A DNA stretch of 24,273 nt from a virus, in the IMG/VR virus record IMGVR_UViG_3300028548_003294, positions 1 through 24,273 of that record; one strand, given 5' to 3'. Position numbers and translations under genes: made by a program. The notes under the pieces were generated by a model. The model was not told where the DNA came from and did not search any database. It saw only the letters and a list, made by a program, of their open reading frames with translations. Positions 8,101 through 14,886 of this stretch are shown here, in pieces (the first letter of the stretch is position 1; every line of letters begins with the position of its first letter).

Positions 8101-10006
8101 CTCTACTGATGCAACTGGTACAGATGCAAGAAATGGATTCTTACTGGACGATGAAACTGGTGCCGGTCAAATTACTCTTGACTCTACTGCAACTGGTTCA
8201 ATAGATGCGGGAGATCACATTGTTAATGAAAGCCCAATAGATTTCTCTTTACAAAATCTTACTATCACAGATTCGAGTGGTGCTACTGCTACAATTGTGA
8301 CTGCCGATATTGCTACAGGAACATCCACTGTTGCAACAACATCAACCACAGATGCATCTTATGCAAATGCTCAAAACAGACTTGGTGAATCTTTAGTTCG
8401 TATTCAAGACTCTTATTATTATCAAGACTATTCGTATGAAGTTCAGATTGGTGCATCACTCTCCACTTATATTAATGAATTAAAGAAAGCAGTTCACCCA
8501 GCAGGGTTCCAACCATTTGGTAAGGTTACTCTTGCAACGCTAGTCTCTGCTCAAATTGCTACTGCGGGTGCTGGTGTTGCTGCATACACAGGTGATACAG
8601 ATACATTCTCGCCAATCCTTGCATCTACATTCAAGACTATCTTTGACCAACTCTTACAGACAAGACTACAGGCATATCCTGTTGCAGAGATTGGTGTTCG
8701 CGATCAGAAAATTATTCAAGAAGATGGAACTTTGCCGGGCGACAATCTTGTACTTGATGCAAGTGCAGCTTCAACTGATGTAGGTTCAAACATACTCTTT
8801 GAAGATAGTCTAGGTATGGACTTGGAAGATGGCTTCCAAATAAAAGGTGATGGATTGTTATGGGAAAATAATACCGTAACACATAGTTCAGATATAACTC
8901 ATGGCACTGGTACTGGTGGTAGTCATATAATGACAGAGAAGTCATATGCACCTTCAGGTAAAGGTGACAGAGTTCTCGTTAAAGAACTTGTAACAAAGAT
9001 TACTGCAAGACCTTCTCCTAAATTTACAAGAAACTTATTAACATATCTAGCAGAGTATCCATTTGGAAATGAGCTGGGGGGTGATGGTATAATTTTAGAA
9101 GGTTCAACTTTCACTGAAGATGTTCTTCAGTTAGATGGAACACTACCTCTTGACCAAGCAGACACATTCTTTATGTTAGAAGAAGATATTGCTGGCGCCC
9201 TAGACTATGAAACATTTAATATCGCAAGTGAAGGAGATGACGGACATTCTAGAATACTACAAGAAGGTGGAGAGTGGAACTTCCCCGCTGGGTTTGTAGT
9301 AAATGCTGGCGGTAGAATTATTCTTGATGGAAATAATAGTAATGAAGAAACTATTCCTCTTTCTCAGATTGGAAACTATCGTTTCAGTGATATACTGAAA
9401 GAGACTAAGATTGTCATCAATGATGGTAACACAAATAATTTTATTGTTGATGCTGGTACTGATGTCGGTATTGAATTAGAAGGTGCAGACTTAGGACAAC
9501 TCATTTTAAACGGAACAGATGATAACAGCTTAAATGGTGGAAATCATCTTCTACAGGAAACCACAAAAAGAAATAGATTTGACTTAGAAGAAAATGGTTC
9601 TATTGTCGTAGAAAGTTTTGATACTCTTTCAGTTATTGATAAGTTGATAGATGAAACAAACGAAGACATTATTGTATTAGAAGATGCAACGGAATCACGC
9701 AAGTGGTTCAAGAGTGGATACACCAGTGATACTACTGCTACACTGTCAGCCATTGTACTTGAAACAACAAACATTATTGTAAGTGCTGGTCAAATTCCCG
9801 CAGAAAATTTACTCATAAATAGTAATACTGGTGGACTTCCTTTGGTGCGCTCAGCTGACATTCATGTTAGAGATACTGGCGACATTGCGTTGGAAGATGA
9901 AACAGATACAACACATGGATTTTTAATCCTAAACAGCACCAGTGGTTCTTCTACTAATGCCGGTGAAAATATCCAGTTTGAGGGTGCAACTGGTATAACT
10001 TACTAG
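5165..10006 (+). CDS. Giant gp7-like baseplate wedge protein with beta-repeat and cupredoxin-like extensions
   Basis: At 1613 residues this is the largest gene here. Residues 17-45 (PVFVNFVKDYFQYLEAG) and 148-226 (NKRNLIKNIKDLYAAKGTSE, then HKLFMRMLLGEESEI) resemble, from memory, the C-terminal module of T4 gp7, and the gene follows gp6 as gene 7 does in T4. A repeat-bearing insert (about 55-145, GETITGGTSGSTG) splits that module. The rest is beta-rich: further GGTSGATA-type repeats, a cupredoxin-like domain at about 743-863, many LE/LD-rich short repeats, and a conserved-looking block near 1080-1125 (QDSYYYQDYSYEVQIG, then LKKAVHPAGFQPFGKV). No signal peptide or membrane segment is seen. It probably builds the wedge and carries peripheral appendage domains. 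A VrlC-like or tail-fibre label is possible; the gp7 assignment is moderately sure. Confidence 0.8.
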   Translation: MSENKSKFTTKVSPLIEGQVPDFVQADHPVFVNFVKDYFQYLEAGRLTLTANVDYVSLETITTAYILEESGDRIVTELGAGTLGQFVNGETVTGSLSKATAKVLVDDSRNSYLYVTGQQLFQTGETITGGTSGSTGTVDSYQANPIQSIQQMLEYANVDNTLYDFLDNMRDEFMEAIPETLAIGVNKRNLIKNIKDLYAAKGTSEGHKLFMRMLLGEESEIFYPNIYMMKPSAGEWQASTVLRAAAVGSSVGNEFVNQLITGGTSGATAIVEKSVTKQEINETFNDSIIEFTIAEIKGTFVEGEIISGISTTKDVIISFTVQGIVSDTAITNDGILYQDGEVVDVEQIGNQFANVVVDGINTGSVSELFVETTGTKFEVGDALTFTKNSSDTDVKEATGVVSIVGGGVLQETGTDTITLEAATNTQLESFAISLEFTTSDNFIGDGTTKVFNLVNTSGTLDTLYVTFDNVVYPAIASDGSVNWSATNTQITFTFSVALNTKIYVRGNLQDSLVLDGTSIITVDSESVVLGIGHQILSEETIEVSDTYTTANDQIVLESDTFTNIDAGATLESGHLIKAVVTDGGFGYTKLPTVSITSTTGVSGSIHATTTDIGSIKTIKITNTGIRYSVSNPPEPLFRAHFVLKDVSGTFAASNTLTSSGHTGVVKAFDTNTKVLDTTFENVIRVEQEQTSTFQEGIQLEQATELLLPEGILLEDEQEFNDTGSILLNGSGVFTPSPKSLVYKVQVYYDTVQEKNVFFINGVSQPELVLYEGNTYYFDLSDPTLYKVLTSGQHILRFSETSGGTHNGGSAYTTGVTTSIASIDIGTAGAYIQIVVAANAPRLYYYCTNHAGMGAGIRTSTYDTTVLDEGSSIVLDGADRIDHFFVQEAGTTGNATDRIQLESEGFGGFLLDEAFDLNQSKLVALQEAGSKLLHVSIRRENSTTNANSDQYVLLNGIDSSGTDANSKLANEDFGNTLVLDSTDATGTDARNGFLLDDETGAGQITLDSTATGSIDAGDHIVNESPIDFSLQNLTITDSSGATATIVTADIATGTSTVATTSTTDASYANAQNRLGESLVRIQDSYYYQDYSYEVQIGASLSTYINELKKAVHPAGFQPFGKVTLATLVSAQIATAGAGVAAYTGDTDTFSPILASTFKTIFDQLLQTRLQAYPVAEIGVRDQKIIQEDGTLPGDNLVLDASAASTDVGSNILFEDSLGMDLEDGFQIKGDGLLWENNTVTHSSDITHGTGTGGSHIMTEKSYAPSGKGDRVLVKELVTKITARPSPKFTRNLLTYLAEYPFGNELGGDGIILEGSTFTEDVLQLDGTLPLDQADTFFMLEEDIAGALDYETFNIASEGDDGHSRILQEGGEWNFPAGFVVNAGGRIILDGNNSNEETIPLSQIGNYRFSDILKETKIVINDGNTNNFIVDAGTDVGIELEGADLGQLILNGTDDNSLNGGNHLLQETTKRNRFDLEENGSIVVESFDTLSVIDKLIDETNEDIIVLEDATESRKWFKSGYTSDTTATLSAIVLETTNIIVSAGQIPAENLLINSNTGGLPLVRSADIHVRDTGDIALEDETDTTHGFLILNSTSGSSTNAGENIQFEGATGITY
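7217..8250 (+). repeat. LE/LD-rich short protein repeats in the gp7-like protein, first cluster
   Basis: The encoded protein repeats a loose motif: hydrophobic-x-L-E/D, 8-12 variable residues often rich in Thr, Ser, Asp and Gly, then A/T-G-x-x-I/L-x-x-E/D. Examples are GILLEDEQEFNDTGSILLNG, RIQLESEGFGGFLLDE and ITLDSTATGSIDAGDHIVNE. The cupredoxin-like domain interrupts the cluster. Related units recur at about 8689-8860, 9083-9400 and 9464-10003, and in gp14. The strand-turn-strand pattern suggests a beta-solenoid or beta-prism, which is inference. Confidence 0.65.
7391..7760 (+). other. Cupredoxin-like domain encoded within the gp7-like protein
   Basis: Residues about 743-863 look like a type-1 copper (cupredoxin) fold. 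There is an early beta strand, then a GNTYYFDLSDPTL segment, H793 in SGQHILRFSE, and the C-terminal ligand loop YYYCTNHAGMG with C846, H849 and M852. The spacing C-x2-H-x2-M is that of amicyanin-type loops, and H793 is correctly placed as the fourth ligand. The domain is seen in sequence; copper binding is inference. Known cupredoxins carry electrons or are non-redox fold relatives; in a virion protein the role may be structural or adhesive. Confidence 0.7.
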
Positions 10007-10015
10007 GACAATCTG

Positions 10016-10023
10016 TATAAATA
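10016..10023 (+). promoter_or_regulatory. T4-type late promoter before fibre gene 1
   Basis: Exact TATAAATA, 18 bases before the fibre 1 start, in the 35-base gap after the gp7-like gene. The ribosome site AAAGGA follows at 10028-10033. The leader shares AAAGGAAATAAAG with the gp18 leader. Confidence 0.78.
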
Positions 10024-10041
10024 AAGTAAAGGAAATAAAGA

Positions 10042-12585
10042 ATGCCATATATTGGAAAAAGTAGTGACGGATTTGGAATCAGAGAGAGGTTTACCTACTT
10101 AGCTTCTGCGGGTGATACTACGCTGAGTGGTTCAGATTCATCTAACAGAACTCTTACGTTTAATGATCCAGAATATGTTGATGTATTCTTAAATGGTGTT
10201 CGTCTTAAAAATGGTACTGACTTTAATCTCAGTACTGTAAATACAGTTGCCGGACTTACTGCTCTGGCTGCTAACGATGAACTGGAAGTAATCGTACATG
10301 ATATATTTTCATTTGCAGATACAGTAAGTTCTGCTAATGGTGGTACATTTAGTAATAACCTAATTGTTAAAGGCAATCTTAGTGTTACTAAAGATGCAGC
10401 TGTTCTTAACTTTGGTGCAGATTCAGATGTATCCCTTACTCATGTTGCAGACACAGGACTTCTTTTAAATGGAACCTCCGTTATTCAATTCAATGACGCA
10501 TCACAGAGTATTGGTGCGCCCAGTAATGCTATACTTGATATCAATGCAACTGATGAAATAGAATTAAATGCAACTCTAGTAGATGTCAATGCAAACTTAG
10601 ATGTCTCTGGTACAATATTAGGTACTACCATAACTGCTTCTACAGCATTTGTACCAGATGCAAGTGATGGTGCTGCATTAGGAACAACCGCTCTGGAATT
10701 TTCAGACCTATTCCTAGCAGATGCTTCAACAATTAAATTTGGTGCAGACCAAGATGTATCCCTTACTCATGTTGCAGACACAGGACTTCTTTTAAACTCA
10801 ACCAGAAAAATTCAGTTCGGAGATAGTGCAACATTTATTCATCAGAGTGCTGATTCAGTACTGACTATTGATGGGGAAGCAACCATTGATTTAAACGCAT
10901 CAACTGCTGTTCTCGTAAGTAATGATTTAAAATTAAATAGTGATGCAGCTATCTTAGGTTTTGGTGCAGACAATGATGTAACATTAACACACGTTGCTGA
11001 TACAGGTATTCTTCTGAATGGTACATCAGTAATTCAATTCAATGATGCGAGTCAAAACATTGGGGCTCCTAGTAATGCCATACTTGATATCAATGCAACA
11101 GACGAAATAGAAATCAACGCGACCTTGTGTGATGTCAATGCTAACTTAGATGTGAGTGGAACAATCGTTGGTGCAAGCACTTTGTCTGCAACAACAATTA
11201 CCGCATCTACTGCATTTGTACCAGATGCAAGTGATGGTGCTGCATTAGGAACAACCGCTTTGGAATTTAGTGATTTGTTTTTGGCAGACGCTGCTGTTAT
11301 TTCATTAGGTGATGACCAAGATGTTACTTTAACTCATGTTGCTGATACAGGAATATTACTTTCTAGCACTGATAAACTAATGTTTAATGATGCCAGTCAA
11401 TTTATACAAGGTGCTAGTGCAACTGTTTTAGATATTGCCGCTACAGATGAGATAGAATTAACAGCTACTTTAATTGATGTGGTAGGAAACTTAGTAGTTT
11501 CTGGTGATGCAAGTGTTGGAGATGATTTATCTCTTGTTTCTGATGCCGCAATTATCAAACTCGGTGCAGATGGTGATGTAACACTAACACATGTCGCAGA
11601 TACAGGACTTCTTTTAAATGCTGCAAGTGTAGTTCAGTTTCGTGATTCAGCAATTAACATTGGTTCGCCAGCAGATGGTGATTTAGATATTAATGCTGAT
11701 GACGAAATAGAATTAAATTCAACTCTAATTGACATCAATGGTAATGTTGAGATTAGTGGTACTCTTGCTCAGGTCGGAGTGGCAACTTTTACTGCTAGAG
11801 ATATTCATAGTGGTGGAATAACAATAGCAAATGGTGGACAGATAGGTTCTGTTGGAGATGCAGATGCAATAGCAATCGCCAGTGGCGGTGGTGTAACTTT
11901 AACACAAACTTTATCAGCAGCTGCTGGAACATTTAGTGGTATTCTGAAAACAGATGATACTACTGCTGCAACAAGTACAACAGATGGTTCATTGCAAACT
12001 GATGGTGGTTTATCTGTAGCTGCTGACGCAGTTATTGGTGATGATTTGAAACTACTAAGTGATGGTGCGATTATAACAATGGGTGCAAACTCTGATATTA
12101 ATCTTACTCATGTTCATGATACTGGAATAACAACAAATGGTGAATTCACCTCAACAGTTATTCGTGCAAGAAAACCAATTAAAACTGAATTCAATGCTTC
12201 GGGTGCTGTAACAGCAACTCTTACCGCAGCTGAATCTGGTGCAACTGTACTCATTCATGGTACTCAAAATAATGTAATCAACTTGCCTGCGGCCGCGACA
12301 ACTAATCCCGGCCTGTTCTATGACCTTATTGTATTAACAGCAGTTGGTGGTAGTACAAGTACAATTGTTAATATAGCTGGTTCAGGTGGCAACTTTGTTG
12401 GTTCGTTGAGTCTTGCTGGTGGTACTGCTGCAAACGCAGTCTTTGATAATGCTGGAGATGCATTTACTTTTGTTGCGGGTACAGGTATTGGATCAAGAGC
12501 AAGAATCACATGTCTACTAGACAATGGTACAAACGGAACATGGCAAGTAGAATCAGTTGCAGATGCAATAGCAACTATTGATTAA
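10042..12585 (+). CDS. Tail fibre-like protein 1, with N-terminal YIGK-type domain and repeat shaft
   Basis: An 847-residue virion fibre or adhesin. Residues 1-95 form a domain common on marine phage fibres: MPYIGKSSDGF, then a beta segment with YVDVFLNGVRLKNGTDF and DELEVIVHDIFSF. It probably anchors the fibre or starts its trimerisation. The shaft (about 115-700) has six copies of a long repeat marked by FGAD-x-DVTLTHVADTG-LLLNG, most followed by an INATDEIELNATL-type segment, and one copy of the TTDGSLQTDGGLSV unit. The last 145 residues are a different beta-rich head (GATVLIHGTQNNVINLPAAA; NGTWQVESV). It shares the shaft with the next two fibre genes but alone has the YIGK domain. The function is inferred from architecture and position between baseplate and neck genes, where T4 has genes 8-12 and wac. 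Confidence 0.8.
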   Translation: MPYIGKSSDGFGIRERFTYLASAGDTTLSGSDSSNRTLTFNDPEYVDVFLNGVRLKNGTDFNLSTVNTVAGLTALAANDELEVIVHDIFSFADTVSSANGGTFSNNLIVKGNLSVTKDAAVLNFGADSDVSLTHVADTGLLLNGTSVIQFNDASQSIGAPSNAILDINATDEIELNATLVDVNANLDVSGTILGTTITASTAFVPDASDGAALGTTALEFSDLFLADASTIKFGADQDVSLTHVADTGLLLNSTRKIQFGDSATFIHQSADSVLTIDGEATIDLNASTAVLVSNDLKLNSDAAILGFGADNDVTLTHVADTGILLNGTSVIQFNDASQNIGAPSNAILDINATDEIEINATLCDVNANLDVSGTIVGASTLSATTITASTAFVPDASDGAALGTTALEFSDLFLADAAVISLGDDQDVTLTHVADTGILLSSTDKLMFNDASQFIQGASATVLDIAATDEIELTATLIDVVGNLVVSGDASVGDDLSLVSDAAIIKLGADGDVTLTHVADTGLLLNAASVVQFRDSAINIGSPADGDLDINADDEIELNSTLIDINGNVEISGTLAQVGVATFTARDIHSGGITIANGGQIGSVGDADAIAIASGGGVTLTQTLSAAAGTFSGILKTDDTTAATSTTDGSLQTDGGLSVAADAVIGDDLKLLSDGAIITMGANSDINLTHVHDTGITTNGEFTSTVIRARKPIKTEFNASGAVTATLTAAESGATVLIHGTQNNVINLPAAATTNPGLFYDLIVLTAVGGSTSTIVNIAGSGGNFVGSLSLAGGTAANAVFDNAGDAFTFVAGTGIGSRARITCLLDNGTNGTWQVESVADAIATID
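10425..10469 (+). repeat. 45-base exact direct repeat in fibre 1, copy A
   Basis: Identical to 10752-10796, encoding DVSLTHVADTGLLL in two adjacent shaft units. Other units with nearly the same protein use different synonymous codons, so identity here points to recent copying. Confidence 0.85.
10645..10692 (+). repeat. 48-base exact direct repeat in fibre 1, copy A
   Basis: Identical to 11212-11259, encoding AFVPDASDGAALGTTA. The flanking bases differ at both ends. Confidence 0.85.
10752..10796 (+). repeat. 45-base exact direct repeat in fibre 1, copy B
   Basis: Second copy of the tract at 10425-10469, 327 bases downstream in the same reading frame. Confidence 0.85.
11212..11259 (+). repeat. 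48-base exact direct repeat in fibre 1, copy B
   Basis: Second copy of the tract at 10645-10692, 567 bases downstream (a multiple of three, so in frame). A diverged version lies in fibre 3 near 15253-15300. Confidence 0.85.
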
Positions 12586-12592
12586 TAGTGTT

Positions 12593-12600
12593 TATAAATA
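12593..12600 (+). promoter_or_regulatory. T4-type late promoter before fibre gene 2
   Basis: Exact TATAAATA in the 50-base gap between fibre 1 and fibre 2, 35 bases before the fibre 2 start. An AAAGG ribosome site lies just before the start. Confidence 0.78.
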
Positions 12601-12635
12601 TACAGTAATTATAGAAAAAGGTAAAGGATTAACTA

Positions 12636-14540
12636 ATGGGTAGAGCTAGAATTATTGCAGATTTGGTCGGGTTTAGTACTGACTCTGGCGTTCTGAACTT
12701 TGGTGCTGATAAAGAGATTACTCTTACTCATGACCCAGATGATGGTCTGATTTTAAAACATGCCGCAACAGCAGACGATAGTTTTCCAGAATTAACTTTC
12801 CAAACTGGGGATACGAATATTGCTGTCAATGACTTATTGGGTAGGATTAATTTCCAAGCACCTGATGAGGGTGCTGGCACAGACGCGATATTAGTTGCTG
12901 GTGCAATCGCAGCTATTTCAGAAGGTGACTTTAGTTCATCTGCAAACGCAACATCACTAATATTCCAAACTGGTGCAAGTGAAACTGCAACCACAAAAAT
13001 GACTTTAAGTTCTGGTGGTAATCTAACAGTTACAGGAGCAACTACTGTTGGTGGTTTACTTACTGCTAGTGCAAAAATAGATTTAAACGGAACAGAATTA
13101 ATTTTAGATGCTGATGCAGATACTAGTATTACAGCAGATACAGATGACCAGATAGATATTCGTATCGCTGGTGCAGATGACTTTACATTTACTGCTAATT
13201 TATTTACTGCGGTATCAGGAAGTATAATAGCTGCTCAAGCATTAACTGCGACTACTTTAGTTACTAGTGGCATTATCAAAACTGATGATACAACTGCGGC
13301 AACTTCTACAACAGATGGTTCACTACAAACTGATGGTGGTTTGTCTGTAGTCTTGGATGCAGTAATTGGTGATGACTTACTTATGCTCAGTGATGCATCA
13401 GTCATTCATTTTGGTGCAGACAGTGATGTAACCTTGACACACGTTGCTGACACCGGACTATTGCTTAACGGTACAAGTGTAATTCAATTTAATGATGCAT
13501 CACAGAGTATTGGTGCGCCAAGTAATGCTATATTGGATATTAATGCAACAGACGAAATAGAATTAAACGCAACACTATGTGATGTTAATGCTAATCTTGA
13601 TGTTAGTGGAACTATTGTTGGTGCTAGTACCCTATCTGCAACAACAGGAACCTTTAGTGGTGTCTTAAAGACAGATGATACTACAGCAGCAACTTCTACA
13701 ACTGATGGTTCATTGCAGACTGATGGTGGTTTATCGGTGGTTGGTGATGCAATCTTTGGTGACGATGTGAAATTGCTAAGTGACGGTGCTATTCTTGCAT
13801 TCGGTGCCGGTGGTGACGCAACACTAACTCACACAAATGATGTTGGTATTACTCTTGGTTCAACAAACAAATTAATGTTTAATGATGCAACTCAGTTTAT
13901 TCAAGGTGCAAGTGGTACTATACTAGATATTGCTGCGACAGATGAAATAGAACTTACCGCGACTCTTATTGAGATTGTTGGTAATTCTACTGTATCTGGA
14001 ACTTTAGGAGTAGCCGGTGCATCAACACATGGTACAGTTGCGACTGAACATGGTGCTGGCGCAGTCGCAACAAGCTTTGCTCCAATCACTAGACGTTCAA
14101 TATCAAACGGTGTTATTACAACAAAAATTCATTTTGATCTAACCGCACTTGGTGCAAAAGGTGGAACTGCGAATGATGTTATCGGTCTTCCGGCTGGTGG
14201 AAATGCATTCATTGGTAGAAATGTAGTAGCAAACAATGGTATTATTTTCAGAGCAGAACTAGCATGTATTGAGTTGCCTGCTGTTGCAAGTGGTACTGTA
14301 ACTACAGATATTGATATTGCAACAAACTCATCTGGTACTATTGCATTCGATGCTGCTGGTGGTACTGCTAAATTGTTTAATACTGGTGCGATGGTTGCTG
14401 GACAAGAATTGTCAAACATTACACCAGCACTAACTGCAAATGATTTCTTCTACTTAGTAGAGGGTGATACTGCTGCTACTGATGCTGTATATAATGCTGG
14501 TCAATTTATATTGACACTTTATGGACACGCAATTAGTTAA
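12636..14540 (+). CDS. Tail fibre-like protein 2 (repeat shaft, distinct C-terminal head)
   Basis: A 634-residue paralogue of the flanking fibre genes. It starts directly in shaft sequence (FGADKEITLTHDPDDGLIL) without the YIGK domain. Three THV-type units and two copies of KTDDTTAATSTTDGSLQTDG follow. A different shaft stretch (about 40-200, DDSFPELTFQTGDTN and ADDFTFTANLFTA) has no equivalent in fibre 1. From about 464 the head is new: VATEHGAGAVATSFAPITRR, then a beta-rich domain ending GQFILTLYGHAIS, of a kind seen as a fibre tip in marine phages. The last shaft unit before the head lacks the usual ADTG (LTHTNDVGITLG). It probably forms part of a receptor-contacting fibre; whether it assembles alone or with fibres 1 and 3 cannot be told. 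Confidence 0.78.
   Translation: MGRARIIADLVGFSTDSGVLNFGADKEITLTHDPDDGLILKHAATADDSFPELTFQTGDTNIAVNDLLGRINFQAPDEGAGTDAILVAGAIAAISEGDFSSSANATSLIFQTGASETATTKMTLSSGGNLTVTGATTVGGLLTASAKIDLNGTELILDADADTSITADTDDQIDIRIAGADDFTFTANLFTAVSGSIIAAQALTATTLVTSGIIKTDDTTAATSTTDGSLQTDGGLSVVLDAVIGDDLLMLSDASVIHFGADSDVTLTHVADTGLLLNGTSVIQFNDASQSIGAPSNAILDINATDEIELNATLCDVNANLDVSGTIVGASTLSATTGTFSGVLKTDDTTAATSTTDGSLQTDGGLSVVGDAIFGDDVKLLSDGAILAFGAGGDATLTHTNDVGITLGSTNKLMFNDATQFIQGASGTILDIAATDEIELTATLIEIVGNSTVSGTLGVAGASTHGTVATEHGAGAVATSFAPITRRSISNGVITTKIHFDLTALGAKGGTANDVIGLPAGGNAFIGRNVVANNGIIFRAELACIELPAVASGTVTTDIDIATNSSGTIAFDAAGGTAKLFNTGAMVAGQELSNITPALTANDFFYLVEGDTAATDAVYNAGQFILTLYGHAIS
13599..13685 (+). repeat. 87-base exact repeat shared by fibre 2 and fibre 3, copy in fibre 2
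   Basis: Base-for-base identical to 16258-16344 over 87 bases, encoding DVSGTIVGASTLSATTGTF and the start of the TDDTT unit. Sequence on both sides diverges at synonymous and non-synonymous sites. Confidence 0.9.
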
Positions 14541-14581
14541 TAACAATTAAGGAAATAGAATAACTGAGGTGTTTCCTCTCT

Positions 14582-14589
14582 TATAAATA
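14582..14589 (+). promoter_or_regulatory. T4-type late promoter before the small acidic gene and fibre 3
   Basis: Exact TATAAATA, 33 bases before the small gene's start at 14623. Fibre 3 begins only 9 bases after that gene, so this promoter probably serves both. Confidence 0.78.
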
Positions 14590-14607
14590 CTAATGACAAC
14601 AATCTTG

Positions 14608-14613
14608 AAGGAG
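14608..14613 (+). promoter_or_regulatory. Ribosome binding site (AAGGAG) deciding the start at 14623
   Basis: AAGGAG lies 9 bases before the ATG at 14623. The in-frame ATG further upstream at 14593 is only 3 bases after the late promoter octamer and has no such site, so it would lie outside or at the extreme 5' end of the transcript. Confidence 0.75.
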
Positions 14614-14622
14614 AATTTAAAT

Positions 14623-14877
14623 ATGTCAGAACAAGTAATTAATATAAATGGTACAAAGTATACTGAAGAAGATTTTAACCAAGAACAGAGTTATTTAATT
14701 CAACAAATTCGTTCTTGTAAAGCACAGGTTACAAAAAAGAACTTTGAGTTAGATCAAGTTAAAGTTGCAGAAAATGCCTTTACAAATGCATTTCTTGTTT
14801 CTATGAAGGCATCAGAAGAAGCCGAAGAAACAGAAAGTAAGATCGAAGTGGTTGAAGAAAAAAAAGAAACTTCATAA
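14623..14877 (+). CDS. Small acidic coiled-coil protein between fibre genes (DUF6447-like)
   Basis: An 84-residue protein starting MSEQVININGTKYTEEDF. The opening (short beta V-I-N-I-N-G-T-K-Y, then an acidic helix with a run of polar heptads) resembles small phage proteins of the DUF6447 type, from memory. Residues about 18-60 should form a helix; the last 20 are very acidic with Lys/Glu runs. There are no cysteines other than one in RSCKAQV, and no membrane segment. I chose the start at 14623 over 14593 because of the AAGGAG site. It is the only non-fibre gene in the cassette and shares a promoter with fibre 3, so a fibre-assembly or chaperone-type role is possible, by analogy with T4 gp38/gp57A. 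That is a guess. Confidence 0.8.
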   Translation: MSEQVININGTKYTEEDFNQEQSYLIQQIRSCKAQVTKKNFELDQVKVAENAFTNAFLVSMKASEEAEETESKIEVVEEKKETS

Positions 14878-14886
14878 GGAAGCCTC

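Noticed and set aside
9813-9820. Near-match to the late octamer (CATAAATA) inside the gp7-like gene
   Set aside because: It is within coding sequence, has one mismatch in the first base, and no gene start follows closely.
14550-14577. Inverted repeat AGGAAA / TTTCCT after fibre 2 as a terminator
   Set aside because: Only six base pairs with a 16-base loop and no following T-run, so too weak to call.
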